Part shown: one piece after another, positions 6,916 through 13,829 of the stretch | How the letters are laid out: each line of letters begins with the position of its first letter | How positions within the stretch are numbered: the stretch's first letter is position 1 | Origin: Bryobacterales bacterium | GTDB taxonomy: Bacteria; Acidobacteriota; Terriglobia; Bryobacterales; Bryobacteraceae | Reading direction: 5' to 3' | DNA length: 13,829 bases | Assembly: GCA_003517725.1 (NCBI GenBank) | Contig: DOZZ01000091.1 | Span: 13,471 to 27,299, forward strand | Position numbers and translations under genes: made by a program | Notes under the pieces: generated by a model | What the model saw: the letters and a program-made list of their open reading frames with translations, nothing else | The model's database searches: none | What the model was told of the DNA's origin: nothing

Positions 6916-9858
6916 ATGAAGCATTCTTGGAAAACCCTAATTGCACGCGTTTCGCTAGTGCTGGTCAGCGTGGTACTGGCCTACCCCGCGGACCGCACGC
7001 CGGCGCCGCGACCGGGAACGCTGAAGGGCGACATCACCGATCCTACCGGCGCGGCGGTAGCGGGCGCGCAAATCCATCTGACCGGCGGCAACGGATTGTC
7101 GCGCGATATCCAATCCGATTCCCTCGGTCATTTCGCGGCCCCTGCCTTACCGCCCGGCGGTTACACTCTCACGACCGCCGTTCCGGGCTTCGCCGAGTTT
7201 GCGGCTCGCGACGTACAGATGGGTCCGGGCGCCAACGTGAATTTGCACATCGCTCTGCAACTGAGCGTTGAGCAGCAGCAGATCACAGTGCAATCTTCGG
7301 CTCAACAGAACGGCCTGGCATTGGAGCAGAGTGCCAATGCCGGGGCGCTGGTGCTGCAAGGGCAAGACCTCGAAAGCTTGCCGGACGATCCCGACGATCT
7401 GGCCGCCGACCTGAAGGCGCTGGCCGGTCCATCCGCCGGCCCGAACGGCGCCGAGATCTTCATTGATGGCTTCAGCGGCGGACACCTGCCTCCGAAAGAT
7501 TCGATCCGCGAGATCCGCATCAATCAGAATCCGTTCTCCGCGGAATACGATCATGTGGGTTTTGGCCGCATTGAAATCCTGACCAAACCCGGTTCCGACA
7601 AGTTCCGCGGCATCGCGTTCTTCAAATTGAGCGATGCGGAGTTGAATTCCCGTAATCCGTACTCGCTCACTAAACCGCCGTACCAATCGCGTCAATTCGG
7701 CGGAAACGTCAGCGGGCCGTTGCACAAGCGGGCATCCTTCTTCTTCGATTTCGAGCAGCGCGATATCGGGGAAAGCGCCATCATCAACGCGATCACGCTC
7801 GACCCGGCGCTGCAGATTGCCTCGCTCAATCTGCCGGTAGCAACGCCCCAGCGCTACTCCAGTTTGAGTCCGCGCATCGATTATCAACTCAGCGCCAACA
7901 ACACGCTGACGGCGCGTTACTCGTTCCTCGATACGAGCACCAACAACGCGGGCGTCGGCAGATTTTCGCTGGCGTCGCATGGCTATGACCGCTCGGAACG
8001 CGAGAATCGGCTGCAGGTTTCCGAGACGGCGGTGATTCATTCGAAATTGATTAATGAAGTTCACTTTCAATATCTGCACACCGGTATGCATGAGACCGGC
8101 GGCGATTTTTCGCCCACCATTCAGGTGGCGGAGGCGTTCACCGGCGGCGGCTCGAGCTTCGGTCACAGCAGCAATACCGTGGATCATTACGAACTGCAGG
8201 ACAACGTCTCGCTGGTTTCCGGAGCGCACCAGATTCGTGCCGGCGTGCGGCTGCGCGACCTTTCGATAAGCGATTACTCGCAGCGGAACTTCAACGGAAG
8301 TTTTCTATTCTCGGGAGGCCTGGCGCCGGAACTCGACGCCTCCAACCAGGTTGTGGTGGATGCCTCGGGTGCGCCGGTGAGGGTTCCGATCACTTCCATC
8401 GAACGTTATCGCCGGACTTTGCTTTTCCTGCAGCAGGGCCTGAGCTTCACGGACATTCGCGCGCTGGGCGGCGGTGCGTCGCAGTTCTCCGTCTCGAGCG
8501 GCGCGCCGTTAACGGCCTTCCAGCAGTTTGACAGCGCGCTCTTCGTGCAGGACGAATGGCACGTGAAACCGCGCCTTCTGCTCAGCGGCGGGCTGCGCTA
8601 TGAGACGCAGAATCATATTCACGACTGGACCGATTTCGGCCCGCGCATCGGATTTGCCTGGTCGCCCTTTTCGGGCAGGTCGGGCCAGACCAACACGGTA
8701 ATTCGAGGCGGTTCGGGAATTTTCTACGACCGTTTCGGCGAGAACCTGGTGCTGCAGACGCTGCGCTACAACGGCGTCGACCAGCGCGAGCTCGTCGTCA
8801 GAAACCCCAAATTTTTCGGGGACGTTCCCTCGATCGACCGCCTCGAACGGGACCACACGTCCGAGATCATCCGGCGCACGGATGGCCAACTGCGCGCGCC
8901 TTATTTGATACAAAGCGCCATCGGAGTGGAGCGGCAATTACCGTTCAAACTCACGGTGACCACGACTTTTCTGAACTCCCACGCGCTGCATCTGCTGCGC
9001 TCGCGCAATATCACGGCGCCTTTGGATAGTACGCAGAATTTGAACCCGACCAACGTCTATGCCTACGAGTCAACCGGCATTCTGAACCAAAATCAGATCA
9101 TCACCAACGTGGCGCGCCGCTTCACCGGCCGCATGAGCCTTTTTGGATATTACGTGTACAACCGCGCCAGCAGCGATACGGACGGCCCCAATACTTTTGC
9201 CGCCAACCAGTACGATCTGCGCCAGGAATACGGCAGAGCCGCCGTCGACATTCGGCATCGGGTGGTGATTGGCGGCTCGGTGCTGGTTCCCGCCGGCGTG
9301 ACGCTGAGCCCGTTCCTGGTCGGAAGATCGGGCGCGCCCTTCAATATCACCAGCGGCGTGGACCGCAATGCCGACACGCTCTTCACGGACCGTCCGGGCT
9401 TCGCGTCAACTTCCAGCGGGCCCGGCGTGGTGGCAACCCGCTTCGGAAATTTCGATACCAGCCCAGGGGTGACGACGATGATTCCCCGCAACTACGGGCA
9501 AGGCCCCGCGTTTTTCACCTTGAACCTGCGCGCCAGCCGAACCTTCGGCTTCGGAGAGGCGACGCGATCGAAGAAGAAGCACAAAGGGCCGAAGCACGGC
9601 GGCGTTCCGACGGCCGCGGTCCTCGACGCCGGGAATGTCAACATGTTTCATGATTCGTCGACCGAGCATCGTTACAACGTGACGCTCTCGGTCGTGGCCC
9701 GCAATGTGCTGAACACGGTGAATGCCGGGCTGCCTTCCGGCAATCTCACCTCGCCAATTTTTGGCCAGTCCAACGCGCTGGCATCCAGCTCCAATACCGA
9801 AGGTTCGTACTTCGGCGATAACCGGCGGCTGCAGTTTCAAATCCGGTTTGGATTCTAG
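6916..9858 (+). CDS. Oar-type TonB-dependent outer-membrane receptor
   Basis: A 980-residue TonB-dependent receptor of the kind expanded in Acidobacteriota. Order of parts: a signal peptide (basic start, hydrophobic residues 8-22, likely cleavage after Ala25); a carboxypeptidase-regulatory-like beta-sandwich (about 33-125, with LKGDITDPTGAAVAGAQI and LPPGGYTL); a plug-like region (about 130-235, with IFIDGFSGG, IREIRINQNPFSAEYD and RIEILTKPGS); then a long beta-barrel ending in RLQFQIRFGF, whose terminal Phe is the usual outer-membrane insertion signal. Such proteins import large ligands, often carbohydrates or oligopeptides, using TonB energy. The ligand is unknown. The start lies 17 bases after the exporter stop with no obvious promoter or strong ribosome site between, so read-through from the glycan operon is likely. 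Oddity: a Lys/His-rich insertion (SKKKHKGPKHGG) at about residues 884-895, within the C-terminal barrel. Confidence 0.85.
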   Translation: MKHSWKTLIARVSLVLVSVVLAYPADRTPAPRPGTLKGDITDPTGAAVAGAQIHLTGGNGLSRDIQSDSLGHFAAPALPPGGYTLTTAVPGFAEFAARDVQMGPGANVNLHIALQLSVEQQQITVQSSAQQNGLALEQSANAGALVLQGQDLESLPDDPDDLAADLKALAGPSAGPNGAEIFIDGFSGGHLPPKDSIREIRINQNPFSAEYDHVGFGRIEILTKPGSDKFRGIAFFKLSDAELNSRNPYSLTKPPYQSRQFGGNVSGPLHKRASFFFDFEQRDIGESAIINAITLDPALQIASLNLPVATPQRYSSLSPRIDYQLSANNTLTARYSFLDTSTNNAGVGRFSLASHGYDRSERENRLQVSETAVIHSKLINEVHFQYLHTGMHETGGDFSPTIQVAEAFTGGGSSFGHSSNTVDHYELQDNVSLVSGAHQIRAGVRLRDLSISDYSQRNFNGSFLFSGGLAPELDASNQVVVDASGAPVRVPITSIERYRRTLLFLQQGLSFTDIRALGGGASQFSVSSGAPLTAFQQFDSALFVQDEWHVKPRLLLSGGLRYETQNHIHDWTDFGPRIGFAWSPFSGRSGQTNTVIRGGSGIFYDRFGENLVLQTLRYNGVDQRELVVRNPKFFGDVPSIDRLERDHTSEIIRRTDGQLRAPYLIQSAIGVERQLPFKLTVTTTFLNSHALHLLRSRNITAPLDSTQNLNPTNVYAYESTGILNQNQIITNVARRFTGRMSLFGYYVYNRASSDTDGPNTFAANQYDLRQEYGRAAVDIRHRVVIGGSVLVPAGVTLSPFLVGRSGAPFNITSGVDRNADTLFTDRPGFASTSSGPGVVATRFGNFDTSPGVTTMIPRNYGQGPAFFTLNLRASRTFGFGEATRSKKKHKGPKHGGVPTAAVLDAGNVNMFHDSSTEHRYNVTLSVVARNVLNTVNAGLPSGNLTSPIFGQSNALASSSNTEGSYFGDNRRLQFQIRFGF

Positions 9859-9874
9859 AGGCCCGGGATGATGA

Positions 9875-9907
9875 AGCCAGGCGCCTCCAGGCTGCTAATC
9901 CGCTTTT
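9875..9907. terminator. Possible weak hairpin terminator between convergent genes
   Basis: In the 47-base gap between the receptor stop and the DUF1080 stop, 9875-9893 can fold as AGCC(A)GG - CGCCT loop - CC(A)GGCT, with one A-A mismatch. A short T run (9904-9907) follows on the plus strand only after about ten other bases, and nothing T-rich follows on the minus strand. This is a poor match to an intrinsic terminator; its placement is the main support. Confidence 0.22.
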
Positions 9908-10640
9908 AGAAGGTCTTGATCCGTATATTGCGGGTCTCCATCTTCATGCCGGTCGTCGTCAGGTGCAGTTGAATGCCGATCTCGCCGTCCATCTTGCGGT
10001 TGGCTTTGTCGTCGTCGACCAGCACGCACATCACGCGGCCGTTGATCAGCTGGATCAGCGTGTTGCCGCGCGCGATGATGTGCATGTCGTTCCAGTCGTC
10101 CGTCTTGATCAGGCCTTTCAGCTCGGCGTCATTTCCCGTGCTGCCGATCGAGCCCGGCTTCTTGCCGTCCGGGATATAGGCGATCTGCCCGCGCAGGGCC
10201 ACGAATCCGCGCCCTCGCTCTTCGTAGACCTGGCCAGTGAAGCGCTGCTCCGCATCTATGTCGGCCTGGTAGCCCTTCAAGACCCACTTGTTGACCGACG
10301 GCATTTCCACGCTGCGGTATTGAATGCCGCTATTGCCGCCGGTCAGCTTGTACTGCAGCTTCAATTCGAAATCGCCTGGCGAACCGCCCTTCCAGATGCA
10401 GAAGATGTTCTGCTTGGGCTGGTGGCCAACCTTGGTTTCGCCAACGATGGAGCCATTCTCGACGCGCCAGAAATCCGGATCGCAATCCCAGCCGCCCAGC
10501 GTCTTGCCATCGAAGATCGAGTGGAAGCCCGCCTCTTCGAGCGGCGGAACCATCGGGCCGCGAGGAGGCCGAGGCGCCTGTGAATAAAGGACGGCAGCCA
10601 TCCCCAAAGTGATTCCAAAAACCGTAGTTTGCAAACGCAT
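9906..10640 (-). CDS. Secreted DUF1080 / 3-keto-disaccharide hydrolase family protein
   Basis: A 244-residue exported protein with one DUF1080 domain (PF06439, concanavalin-like jelly roll). The family includes enzymes that cleave 3-keto-glycosides. A signal peptide is visible at residues 1-22 (MRLQTTVFGITLG..., cleavage after Ala22), followed by a Pro/Arg-rich linker and the domain from about residue 32. Landmarks are FHSIFDGKTLGGWD, GNSGIQYRS, KGYQADID and WNDMHIIARGN, ending GEIGIQLH. The frame stays open upstream to 10859, but that part overlaps the preceding gene. ATG 10640 is fixed by a good AGGAGA ribosome site and by the signal peptide directly after it. It is the last gene of the minus-strand operon, 26 bases after the oxidoreductase. 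There is no lipobox cysteine, so it is probably soluble in the periplasm or secreted. The exact substrate is unknown. Confidence 0.85.
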   Translation of the reverse strand: MRLQTTVFGITLGMAAVLYSQAPRPPRGPMVPPLEEAGFHSIFDGKTLGGWDCDPDFWRVENGSIVGETKVGHQPKQNIFCIWKGGSPGDFELKLQYKLTGGNSGIQYRSVEMPSVNKWVLKGYQADIDAEQRFTGQVYEERGRGFVALRGQIAYIPDGKKPGSIGSTGNDAELKGLIKTDDWNDMHIIARGNTLIQLINGRVMCVLVDDDKANRKMDGEIGIQLHLTTTGMKMETRNIRIKTF

Positions 10641-10644
10641 ATGA

Positions 10645-10650
10645 TCTCCT
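10645..10650 (-). promoter_or_regulatory. Ribosome binding site fixing the DUF1080 start
   Basis: On the minus strand AGGAGA sits 4 bases before ATG 10640 (spacing 5-6 counted from AGGAG). It is the strongest Shine-Dalgarno match in the operon and selects this start over upstream in-frame codons inside the oxidoreductase gene. Confidence 0.65.
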
Positions 10651-10666
10651 ATTAGCGGCACCGCGT

Positions 10667-11806
<1,140 letters not shown>

Positions 11807-12856
11807 CTAATCCCACCCATGCGCATTGCGCACCGCCATCATTATACGTAGGACATCATTCCAGGTTTGCGGGCTGTGCATCACGGAGTTCGGGAACATG
11901 CAACCGTCCCAGCAGATGTGCTCGAAAGCGCGCGTCGCGTTGCCGTTGTCGTCGCGCATCCAGGCGCCCGCGTCGCGCACAATGTCGAGCTTGCCGTTGG
12001 GATCGAGCGGCAAGCAGTGGCGGCCGGTCTTATCGTGCGAGCCGGAGCCCTTCACGGTCCCGTCATTCTGCGCGACGTGGAAATCGATGGTCCAGGGGCG
12101 CAAAGCCCTCGCCATCTCTCTATAGGCCTGGGCGAAGCGATCGGTTTGCGACCAGTCGAAATCCGCCGGCAGCAGACGATCTTCCGGCGCGTTATAACCC
12201 ATGGTGAAGAGCATGGTGTGCGCCATGTCGGCCTGAAAGCCCACGGTCTTCGGCATGCCGACCATCTCCAGCAGCTCGACATTTACGCGCCAGCTTTGCA
12301 TGCCGGCCCAGCAGATCTCGCCTTCCGCGGCGAGTCGTTCGCCGAAGCTTTCCGCAATGGCGCCGGCTTCGCGAAAAGTCTGCGCGATGCGCTTGGTGCT
12401 CCCTGCTGGATCTTTGGCCCAGTCTGCCGGCGATGCGGCCGAATCGATGCGAATGACCCCGTAGGGGCGAACGCCCAGATCGCGCAACTGCCGTCCGATG
12501 CCGCAGGCTTTCTTCACCTGCGTCAGAAATCGCGCGCGCTCTTCCTCGTTGCCCATGGCGGATCCCCCGCCCGTCGGCGGCCAGACAGGCGCCACCAGCG
12601 AACCCGCGCGCAGGTTTCTCGAAGTCAGCTTCTCGGCCAAGCGCGCCAGATCGTCGCCGGAGGAGTCGATGTCGGTATGCGGCAGCGACAGGAACAGATC
12701 CACGCCGTCGAAGCGGACGCCGTCGACTTCGGCCGCGGCGGTCAGATTCAGCATGGTATCCAGATCGATCGGCGGCTCGGAGTCGGGGCCCTTGCCGACC
12801 AGTCCGGGCCACATGGCGTTGTGCAACGCCGGGTGTTTATGGCTAGTGGTCATCAT
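11807..12856 (-). CDS. Sugar phosphate isomerase/epimerase-like TIM-barrel protein
   Basis: A 349-residue protein of the xylose isomerase-like TIM-barrel superfamily (AP endonuclease 2-type fold), whose members isomerise or epimerise sugars and keto-sugars with a divalent metal. Candidate metal ligands occur in the usual order: Glu180 (EGEICW), Asp210 and His213 (FQADMAHT), His260 (DFHVAQND) and Asp317 (CWDGCM). No signal peptide is visible, so it is cytosolic. The frame is open on to 13120, but that extension is antisense to the cytochrome gene and unlike the family, so the start is placed at the tandem ATGs 12856 or 12853. A third in-frame ATG lies at 12814. No Shine-Dalgarno precedes 12856, and a -10-like TATACT lies at 12866-12861, so a leaderless or near-leaderless transcript is possible. 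It is the first gene of the operon with the oxidoreductase and DUF1080 protein. Specific activity is unknown. Confidence 0.82.
   Translation of the reverse strand: MMTTSHKHPALHNAMWPGLVGKGPDSEPPIDLDTMLNLTAAAEVDGVRFDGVDLFLSLPHTDIDSSGDDLARLAEKLTSRNLRAGSLVAPVWPPTGGGSAMGNEEERARFLTQVKKACGIGRQLRDLGVRPYGVIRIDSAASPADWAKDPAGSTKRIAQTFREAGAIAESFGERLAAEGEICWAGMQSWRVNVELLEMVGMPKTVGFQADMAHTMLFTMGYNAPEDRLLPADFDWSQTDRFAQAYREMARALRPWTIDFHVAQNDGTVKGSGSHDKTGRHCLPLDPNGKLDIVRDAGAWMRDDNGNATRAFEHICWDGCMFPNSVMHSPQTWNDVLRIMMAVRNAHGWD
12815..12830. repeat. Perfect inverted repeat near the operon start
   Basis: GGCGTTG-TG-CAACGCC: two 7-base arms around a 2-base centre, within the first codons of the TIM-barrel gene and directly before its in-frame ATG at 12814. 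It could be a repressor operator, or an mRNA hairpin (6-base stem, 4-base loop) near the start codon. It may also be chance in GC-rich coding sequence. Confidence 0.3.
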
Positions 12857-12860
12857 GAGG

Positions 12861-12889
12861 AGTATAAAATGGAATTGGGCCACTGTGAT
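12861..12889 (-). promoter_or_regulatory. Candidate promoter of the TIM-barrel/oxidoreductase/DUF1080 operon
   Basis: On the minus strand ATCACA (12889-12884, 4 of 6 against TTGACA) is followed after 17 bases by TATACT (12866-12861, 5 of 6 against TATAAT). Transcription would begin near 12855-12852, on or beside the start codons 12856/12853. Confidence 0.35.
12863..12868 (+). promoter_or_regulatory. Candidate -10 element of the cytochrome gene
   Basis: TATAAA (5 of 6 against TATAAT) on the plus strand would give a transcript starting near 12875, about 13 bases before ATG 12888. The best -35-like hexamers upstream match only 3 of 6. It overlaps the minus-strand TATACT at 12861-12866. Confidence 0.3.
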
Positions 12890-13376
12890 GCCAACGCTTC
12901 GAAACCATACTCTGCCGCGCGGCGCCGCCGCGTGCATCGTTCTGTTCTGCGCGAATCTTGGCGCGCAGTCGCTCAAGCTTCCGGACGGCCCGGGGAAAGA
13001 AACCACGCAAAAGGTGTGCGGCGCTTGCCACGCGGCGGAGTTCGTCCTGGGCCGGCAGGAGAGCCGCGAAGGCTGGGGCGCGGTGGTGCAGGACATGATC
13101 CAGCGCGGCGCGACCGGCACGGATGATGAATTTTATACGGCGGTCGATTATCTGGCTACCCACTTTTCCAAAGACTCTCCCGCGATCAAGATCAACGTCA
13201 ACAAAGCGTCGGCCCAGGATCTGCAAAACACGCTGCAGCTTCCTGAGAAACAGGCCGCGGCAATTGTGCAGGAACGCGAGGCGAAGGGCAGCTTCAAGAG
13301 CATTGACGATCTCAAGAAGATTCCTGGAATAGACGCGAAAAAAATTGACGCCAGCAAGAACCGGCTCGAATTTTAG
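12888..13376 (+). CDS. Exported haem c protein fused to a ComEA-like helix-hairpin-helix domain
   Basis: A 162-residue protein. Residues 1-26 form a signal peptide ([12 protein letters not shown], then a hydrophobic stretch, likely cleavage at LGA-QS). Residues 30-95 carry one haem c site, CGACH at 44-48 (Cys44, Cys47, His48), in a small cytochrome-like helical segment; Met70 is a possible distal ligand. Residues 101-160 are a helix-hairpin-helix domain of the ComEA type: [43 protein letters not shown]. The second hairpin is canonical; the first lacks its usual glycine. ComEA-like domains bind DNA without sequence specificity, but here the domain sits in an exported electron-transfer protein and might serve in protein binding instead. 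The frame is open upstream and ATG 12855 is an in-frame alternative, but it would overlap the divergent start; 12888 gives the cleaner signal peptide. It lies upstream of, and parallel to, a PQQ-type propeller gene. Confidence 0.8.
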   Translation: MPTLRNHTLPRGAAACIVLFCANLGAQSLKLPDGPGKETTQKVCGACHAAEFVLGRQESREGWGAVVQDMIQRGATGTDDEFYTAVDYLATHFSKDSPAIKINVNKASAQDLQNTLQLPEKQAAAIVQEREAKGSFKSIDDLKKIPGIDAKKIDASKNRLEF

Positions 13377-13429
13377 AAGGCCGGCGGTAACCCTCCATCC
13401 ACCCCGAGCGTCTGATGTCTTCGCCAAAG

Positions 13430-13438
13430 TGATATATT
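13430..13438 (+). promoter_or_regulatory. Extended -10 promoter candidate before the PQQ propeller gene
   Basis: TGATATATT fits the extended -10 pattern TGnTATAAT with one mismatch. No good -35 is visible, which extended -10 promoters can tolerate. Transcription would start near 13445, leaving a leader of about 40 bases before ATG 13486. The rest of the 109-base gap (13377-13485) shows no clear terminator. Confidence 0.4.
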
Positions 13439-13485
13439 AGGCGCTTTGCACGAGGCGCTGCCCGAGGTATCCAAAAATTTCTTCC

Positions 13486-13829
13486 ATGATGAAAATACGA
13501 ACTGTTTTGATCGCGGTCACTGCGGCCTGCGCCTTGCTGCCGGCCGCCGACTGGCCGACTGACGGCGGCAATCCGCAGCGCACCGGCTGGCAGCAGGACG
13601 AGAAGATCCTGAACAAGGACAACGTCAAGAACCTCAAAATTCTTTGGAAGCTGCAGCTCGACAACGTGCCGTCGGAGATGCACTCGCTGTTCCCACCGCT
13701 GATTATCGAGAAGGTCACGACCAGCGCCGGCGCGAAGCAGATCGCGATCGAGGCCGGCATCTCCGACAACATCTATGCCATCGACGTGGAAACCGGCCAG
13801 GTTCTCTGGAAGAAGCATTTCAACTATCC
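13486..13829 (+). CDS. Partial exported PQQ-type beta-propeller protein (N-terminus)
   Basis: The plus strand is open from tandem ATGs at 13486 and 13489 to the right edge (about 114 codons, no stop). Residues 1-21 are a signal peptide ([11 protein letters not shown]..., cleavage around LPAA-D). The mature start [14 protein letters not shown], followed by a [11 protein letters not shown] strand, is the standard opening of Acidobacteriota proteins with PQQ-binding-like propeller repeats. [11 protein letters not shown] at the end is a tryptophan-docking motif (AxDxxTGxxxW) of such a blade. It may be a quinoprotein alcohol or sugar dehydrogenase of the periplasm, or a non-enzymatic propeller; the calcium/PQQ-binding residues would lie beyond the window. 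The neighbouring haem c protein would be a natural electron acceptor for a quinoprotein, but that link is inferred. No strong ribosome site is seen; GAGGTA at 13463-13468 is too far upstream. Confidence 0.75.
   Translation, partial: MMKIRTVLIAVTAACALLPAADWPTDGGNPQRTGWQQDEKILNKDNVKNLKILWKLQLDNVPSEMHSLFPPLIIEKVTTSAGAKQIAIEAGISDNIYAIDVETGQVLWKKHFNY

Noticed and set aside
7147..8229. Minus-strand open frame opposite the TonB receptor (360 codons)
   Set aside because: No motif and Arg/Val/Gly-biased composition; the receptor frame is continuous with domain and barrel features across it.
9963..10583. Plus-strand open frame opposite the DUF1080 gene (206 codons)
   Set aside because: Antisense shadow of a gene with clear motifs, a signal peptide and a good ribosome site; no family resemblance of its own.
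11867..13126. Long plus-strand open frame opposite the TIM-barrel gene (419 codons)
   Set aside because: It is rich in Arg, Ala, Gly and His and has no recognisable fold. It mirrors the codon structure of the well-supported minus-strand gene, as GC-rich DNA often does.
12857..13126. GAGGAG at 12857-12862 followed by ATG at 12869, a near-ideal translation start
   Set aside because: The frame it opens is Arg-rich and lacks the CxxCH and helix-hairpin-helix motifs that are in another frame. The same bases are better explained as overlapping -10 elements.

Overview
The window looks like a chromosomal piece of an Acidobacteriota genome, probably near Bryobacterales/Solibacterales. This is inferred from gene content, not from a marker gene. 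The clues are GC-rich coding DNA, an Oar-type TonB-dependent receptor with an N-terminal carboxypeptidase-regulatory domain, a DUF1080 / Gfo-Idh-MocA / TIM-barrel gene trio, and a small haem c–helix-hairpin-helix protein beside a PQQ-type beta-propeller. No RNA gene, CRISPR array, insertion sequence or integrase was seen.

Layout. (1) Positions 1-121, minus strand: the first ~40 codons of a gene resembling a class I SAM-dependent methyltransferase, running off the left edge. (2) 122-259: a strikingly AT-rich divergent intergenic region. (3) 260-6898, plus strand: a compact run of five genes. They encode a UDP-glucuronate 4-epimerase-like enzyme, a GT-B glycosyltransferase of the COG4671 kind, a GT4 glycosyltransferase of the WcaL/AmsK kind, a second COG4671-like glycosyltransferase, and an MsbA-like ABC exporter. 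The last three genes overlap at their stop/start codons. Together they look like a pathway that makes a nucleotide sugar, builds a glycan on a carrier and moves it across the inner membrane. (4) 6916-9858, plus strand: a 980-residue TonB-dependent receptor starting 17 bases after the exporter and probably read from the same transcript. (5) 9859-9905: a short convergent gap with a weak hairpin. (6) 12856-9906, minus strand: a three-gene operon of TIM-barrel isomerase/epimerase, Gfo/Idh/MocA oxidoreductase and secreted DUF1080 protein. These families belong to the 3-keto-glycoside route of sugar breakdown. (7) 12857-12887: a 31-base divergent gap with overlapping -10-like elements on both strands. 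(8) 12888-13376, plus strand: an exported c-type cytochrome fused to a ComEA-like helix-hairpin-helix domain. (9) 13486-13829, plus strand: the 5' part of an exported PQQ-type beta-propeller gene cut by the right edge, preceded by an extended -10 promoter candidate.

The left half therefore builds and exports a glycan. The right half degrades sugars by an oxidative route and carries periplasmic redox proteins. The most novel-looking part is the glycosyltransferase/exporter cassette with two related COG4671 enzymes flanking a GT4 enzyme. Its product cannot be read from the sequence.
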